NCBI RefSeq assembly: GCF_030272615.1
Contig: NC_081408.1
Location: 611,139,673-611,203,672, forward strand
Direction: 5' to 3'
Length of the DNA stretch: 64,000 nt
From: Cryptomeria japonica
Lineage: Eukaryota; Streptophyta; Pinopsida; Cupressales; Cupressaceae
The notes beneath the pieces are model-generated. The model did no database searches and was not told where the DNA came from. It saw only the letters and a list, made by a program, of their open reading frames with translations. The position numbers and the translations under genes were made by a program. How positions within the stretch are numbered: the stretch's first letter is position 1; each line of letters starts with the position of its first letter. Shown here one piece after another: positions 59,701 to 64,000 of this stretch.

Positions 59701-61024
59701 TTTCTACTATATATATGTTCCTAACATTATCAAACAGATCTATGACTTATGGAAATGGATGACCTCAAATTCACCTCATGTTGATTGGATTTTGGTGGTG
59801 AATTCAACCTGGTTGAAAACCACTTAGATCATAGTTGATCTTATTGTGCTAAAATGAGCAATAAAGAAGTTGATAAATGATTGTTCTAACAAAATTCTTT
59901 AGGACTTTTGGGTCCTATTCATAAAAAAAAATACAACAATAATTTATATTTGCTCACTTCTAGTCTAATTGCAGATTGGGGGTTGATAGGAAACTTAGTA
60001 GGCTTGATAGGTTTTACATCTCTCCCAACTTGCAACTATTCCAAGTTTTCAATGTGTGTTGGGTGAAAGTTGACTATTCCACCCTTCTTTTTGATAATTT
60101 TCCTAACAAATATCTTTTGAATGAGGAAGCTAATGAAAAGGATTACATGTTTCTTTTCAAACTTAATACCTCTCATCTAAAAATTCCTTCCTACATAGCT
60201 CCTTTGGTTAGGGTTTAGAATTCCATTCTGAAACCAAAAGAAGGTAAGCTTCATGGAGATAGGTGGTAGACCACTATCTCTCAATGTGCTCTATTTTTAT
60301 GTCCTTTGGGAAAAGAATTTCTTGGTATAGAGATGTAAAGAAAAATCTCTTAAAGATAATGCAAGAGAAATCTACTCATTTCTAGCTCTAGTGACTTATC
60401 TATACAAACTTCTATTGCAACCATGGAATCTGAGCTTTGTAATCATGAATTGTGTAGAGAGAAAGGGCTAAAATCATGGCTAGATTACATTGTATTAAGT
60501 TTAAAGAAATTGAGACCAAATATTTCTTCGACTTAGAGTGAAAAAGAGTCTATGTTTGTTGATGAGAGTGTGTTTTTGTTCTCTTGGTTTGTCTAGGCTT
60601 TCAAAGACTAATGCAAAGGTTTGCATTGAGTATGCTTCTAAGGTGATTACTGCTCCTTTTAGGGAGGGAGATGTGGATGTTTCCTCTCCCAAGGTGTTAA
60701 AGAATGCTTCTAAAGGTACCTAAAAATGTGATGGATAGTCATGTGTTAGAGTCTATGTTAGCAAAAGAGGTGATTGTCCCTTCTCCTCCTACTACAGATC
60801 TTGTGGATGTTCCTAGAGTTTCCTTTGAGTTGGTGTTGGAATGTATGGTCCAATTTTATATACTTGATTTTGTGTATGCAAATGCCACTATATAGTTTTC
60901 AAAGTCTCTTTTTGGGAGATTTTGTTGTAACCACCCCAACATTGACTAGATCAAAAAATAGGTGCTGCAAAGTTGGAAAATTTCAAGTGGTATTGAGGTA
61001 ACATCAATGTTGAGTTATTTTTCC
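56755..61024. repeat. Direct repeat copy 2 (partner 1-4270)
   Basis: This copy matches the first across its whole length in the same orientation. Its right end at 61024 meets, without any spacer, the truncated end of minus-strand ankyrin pseudogene D. Its left end cannot be fixed, because copy 1 runs off the window. Confidence 0.93.
58814..60540 (+). pseudogene. LINE ORF1 tail and endonuclease remnant, copy 2
   Basis: This is the same LINE debris as at 2060-3780. Here the first endonuclease motif is better preserved (KVLSWNVRGISL from about 59400, with Trp where copy 1 has a stop). RKLSRLDRFYIS recurs at about 59985. An extra base near 58863 breaks the zinc-knuckle frame. There is no reverse transcriptase. 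Confidence 0.75.
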
Positions 61025-63118
61025 ACACCAGCACAGCCAACCACAGACACTTTGATGCGACCACCAAATGTTATTGATAATGATACCAGTGCTACCCATA
61101 ACGCATTCGAACTGATCTCAGATATGACCGGATCTTCTACTTGGCTACCAAATGTATTGCTGCACCAAATTCACGGCCAGATACAAAGCATTTCTACCAT
61201 CCTTGTCTACCATTTGACTGCAACGTGAAGTGCAGACTGCTTGTTCTGGTCAACTTTGTAACAAGAAAGCTTATTTTCTCTTATAAGCATCTCTCCAATT
61301 AAGGGAAGTTTCTTCCGATCCCTTGAGAAGGATGGAATTATCCCAACTGGAAATTGAAATAATGCAGCCATATGCAACGGAGTTCTGTGAAATTTATCTA
61401 CTTCTGTGGCAAGTTCAGGTTTGTGGCCTAAAAGCACCTCAATTACATCTGTACAACCGAAAAAATAGAAATGAAATTCAGAGCAGGGAAAATTTAAGTA
61501 TATTCATATCTCTTGTCAATATACTCTTCTGTTTTAAATTTTATGGCATTCATTCATATTTTTTTGAACCCTTGCAATTTAAAAGAAAAAACAGTCGATA
61601 GACAATATATTTACATTTATTTTTTTCTTCTTATTCCCAACGAATAAAGTGCTACAACTATTTAAGAAAGACATGTAGACGTCAGCAATTATGTAATGGC
61701 TTCATATATTAAAATGTATGACTCTTGGTTATGTTTTTTTCTTTTATTATATTGAAGCTAACTGTTCCTTCAATTGATGATAATTTTAATATGTAATAAA
61801 ATGTGAGGAGAAGTTAATCATAAGTTCTAACTTTTGATCTAGAGAAAGAATGCATCAGTAAGGTTTTTATATGAGTTTAATTTTCTTAGTTGTTGAATTG
61901 AAATATTGGAGAGGAGATTTCAAAGGTTATTGCTAATTCTTTTGGATTGTTTTTATAAAGAATGTGGTCATCAAATTAAAAAATCTTTGTTTTTTACCAA
62001 ATTTTATATTTTTGTGTAGGTGGATAAGCATCCTCCTTCATTACTCACCTTATCTTTAAACCAAGTGATTGAGTATAGAAAATAGCTTAGATTCCTCCTT
62101 AGATGTTTTCCATAGATGCCTCATAGTTGGGCATGCAAGGGCAAGATGCATGAGTAATTAAAAAAACTAAAATTTCTAAAATAATAAAATCATGTGATGC
62201 CTTCACATCCTCTTGAGCCCTTGGTGGGTAATGGTGAGAAGGGAAACCCTTCTTTACTCAGAATTCATGATGTAAACAAGTCCCTCCTACAAGCAACACC
62301 AAAGGACGGATGCAAGGAGAAGACATTTGAATAGAGTAGGGGTTTTACAAAGATCAAAAGATATCAATCCATTCAGAACTTTGAATAAAACATGGTTGTT
62401 GCCCAAATCATATAAAGCAAAATAGGATGCTAGAATTAGGAGAGGGGCTCTCTTGTTGCCCAACTTCATTATTTTTTATTCAAGAGTCACAATTTTAAAA
62501 GAAAAACTAGCTAAGAAAAATTACTTGTTTCAAGGAGTTGTCACAAAAAGATGTTCAATGCTCCCTAGAACATTTTGACTTCAAACGGTCTTGATTTAAT
62601 TGAGCTTTTAGAATTTTGGGGTAGTATGCTCTGACATGTTTTCAAAACCTTTGGTTATGATGTTGTTTTATAGTCCTGTGCTAATCCATCTTTATAATTT
62701 TTTCTTGACATAGATTAAATTTCATTGTTTTATCATTCTTGTATAAAATAGTTAAAACCTTTTCACATACCTTATATATTAAAAATTTATATTACTTCAA
62801 CTATTAAAAATCTCATATTATATTATATTTCAAAAAATTTAAAAACTTATAGAAATCTTAATACTAGAAAAAAAGTGTAACATTTCCATTTCGCCTGAAT
62901 TTACAAAATTTCCTATTAAAAAAACTAAAAAATAACGTACCTTTACAAGATGTAAAATTGTTTGACCATCAAATCTCTTGTAGTACTCCATACTTAGGTG
63001 TTGGACGACACAACATTTCAACTACCTTCGCATGATAGGCGGTAATATGCAGCGTTGTGTTTCCCCTGGCGTTACCTCATTAAGCCATTCCTTTGGAGAC
63101 ATACCCAGTTTGATCCAT
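61025..63118 (-). pseudogene. Ankyrin/PGG family copy D, rearranged
   Basis: Read on the minus strand, exon 1 (63118-62941) begins MDQTGYVSKGM but has lost about 320 of 496 nt, keeping only scraps such as YYKRFDGQTILHL before an AAG|GTACGT donor. Exon 2 starts at 61448 after TTGTACAG and encodes KPELATEVDKFHRTPLHMAA and QSALHVAVK. It then jumps, by a deletion at an AAATGGT word, to the end of exon 2 and straight into pieces of exon 3 with no intron. Those exon 3 pieces are shuffled and partly deleted (cactggtatcattatcaata, gtggttggctgtgctggtgt). It stops at 61025 at the edge of the 4.27-kb repeat. The copy is non-functional. Confidence 0.85.
61700..62870. other. Intron 1 of copy D, mostly featureless
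   Basis: Sequence between the two exon remnants of D. Nothing recognisable apart from short ORFs. Confidence 0.5.
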
Positions 63119-63635
63119 CAATCTTGGGAACAAAGACACCAAGCTCAAGGTAAAAGTGGTTTTTCAATGGGAAGATCGTAACCTCCCTATTTATCATTCA
63201 AATTAGGAGTCACAATTGCGAGTTGCTGATGGCCATTCTCATTATCATTATGTGTTGACGTCACTAATGACGTGCATCTTATTATATTTATAGATGACAG
63301 AACTGCGTGGAAAAATTGCAACATGAGGATCAGGTGGTACCATTTATTCTTCTATTATACGAAATTAGCAATTGCACTTTTGGTGTGCAATGGGTATGTC
63401 GAAGATGTTTGGAAGGTTAATTAGGGAATATTTTGGTCTATTTTATACATTTGTGTACTAATGAAGTTAATTAGGAGGCCCTTTCATAAATTATGGCATT
63501 TGTGCAACAAAGGTATCAATGAAGAAGTGATAGCTTCAAACAAATTATGTATCCACTTATAGGGATCCAAACATGATTGAAAGGATAATTAGGCTCCACT
63601 ACCAACGAGCCCATACTATGTTTGCAATAGAAAGA
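63119..63635. other. 5' flank of copy D without a recognisable gene
   Basis: Immediately next to the start codon, sequence resembling the A/B/C leader (caatgggaagatcg, in reverse) is visible. Beyond it there is only AT-rich DNA. Confidence 0.5.
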
Positions 63636-63768
63636 GAGCGGGAGAGAAAGAAAGAGTTGGAAAAGAGAGAGAGAAAGAGTAGGTTAAGAAGATAGAGATG
63701 GAGAAAAAGATAGAGATTGAGATGGGGGAGAGGGATATGGTAAGGAGATGGAGATAGGTAGATATGGA

Positions 63769-63834
<66 letters not shown>

Positions 63835-64000
63835 GGACATGAAGATAGAGTGGAAGAGGGGAAGAGAGAGACAAGTACATGGAGATATAGAGAGAGAAGA
63901 ATAGGGAAAAATCAATATAGAGGGATAGGGAGATATACAATATACATCAAGAGAGAGATATAGAGGTATAGAGGAAGTAAGAGATATGGAGATAGAGAGA
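63636..64000. repeat. GA-rich and AT microsatellite zone
   Basis: Long purine tracts of GAGA type surround a (TA)n block at about 63771-63798 and a (GA)n block at about 63799-63831. ORFs here are low-complexity artefacts. Confidence 0.95.

Noticed and set aside
1-61024. The 4.27-kb direct repeats as LTRs of one giant element
   Set aside because: They contain LINE debris, show no TG...CA ends or primer site at the inner edge, and the copy 2 boundary lies in an ankyrin pseudogene.
63599-63963. Ser/Leu/Ile/Tyr-rich and Arg/Glu-rich ORFs
   Set aside because: Translations of GA and TA microsatellites.

Overview
The window looks like nuclear DNA of a land plant with a large, repeat-rich genome. 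The evidence is an AT-rich background, nested Copia and Gypsy LTR retrotransposons, plant-type L1 LINEs (DUF4283-type ORF1), a tRNA-derived SINE, a PPR gene scrap, and spliced ankyrin/PGG-domain genes with long introns. A gymnosperm such as a conifer is plausible, but this is inference from style, not a proven assignment. I see no bacterial, organellar, rRNA, tRNA or CRISPR content.

Layout. 1-4270 is one copy of a repeat of at least 4.27 kb carrying LINE endonuclease debris; its partner lies at 56755-61024 in the same orientation. 5353-11310 is the 5' part of a Gypsy element: LTR, primer-binding site, long leader with 40-bp tandem repeats, broken gag, and a protease stub. It abuts a minus-strand element running 22876 to about 11312, made of an LTR, a Copia-type primer site, a coiled-coil/CCHC gag, a short spacer and then a second long ORF of unknown function, with no pol. 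A complete Copia element (12587-20163, two LTRs, PBS, PPT) sits inside that spacer. 22877-26400 holds a decayed minus-strand Gypsy-like leader and gag with short-period repeats. 28406-29519 is a solo LTR with a perfect 5-bp target duplication, and 29756-29960 is a SINE with a perfect 8-bp duplication. 29978-34000 is mostly featureless apart from a LINE reverse transcriptase scrap near 31.3 kb.

34.0-63.1 kb is an ankyrin/PGG gene neighbourhood with four family members: A (35528, exon 1 only), B (40656-42245, ruined exon 1 and good exon 2), C (51501-55553, three exons, broken only by one apparent 13-bp deletion) and D (63118-61025, minus strand, heavily rearranged). The family resembles plant ACD6/ITN1-type membrane proteins, in which N-terminal ankyrin repeats precede a multi-pass PGG domain. 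A roughly 176-bp sequence upstream of the gene is single-copy at C but amplified five-fold at A. Between B and C lies a LINE (44536-49974) whose zinc-finger/RNase H 3' part is inverted relative to its ORF1-endonuclease-RT part.

No gene in the window is clearly intact as read. The most active-looking locus is C, and the best candidate for something undescribed is the pol-less Copia-like element with its extra ORF. All divergence figures and boundaries were judged by eye.
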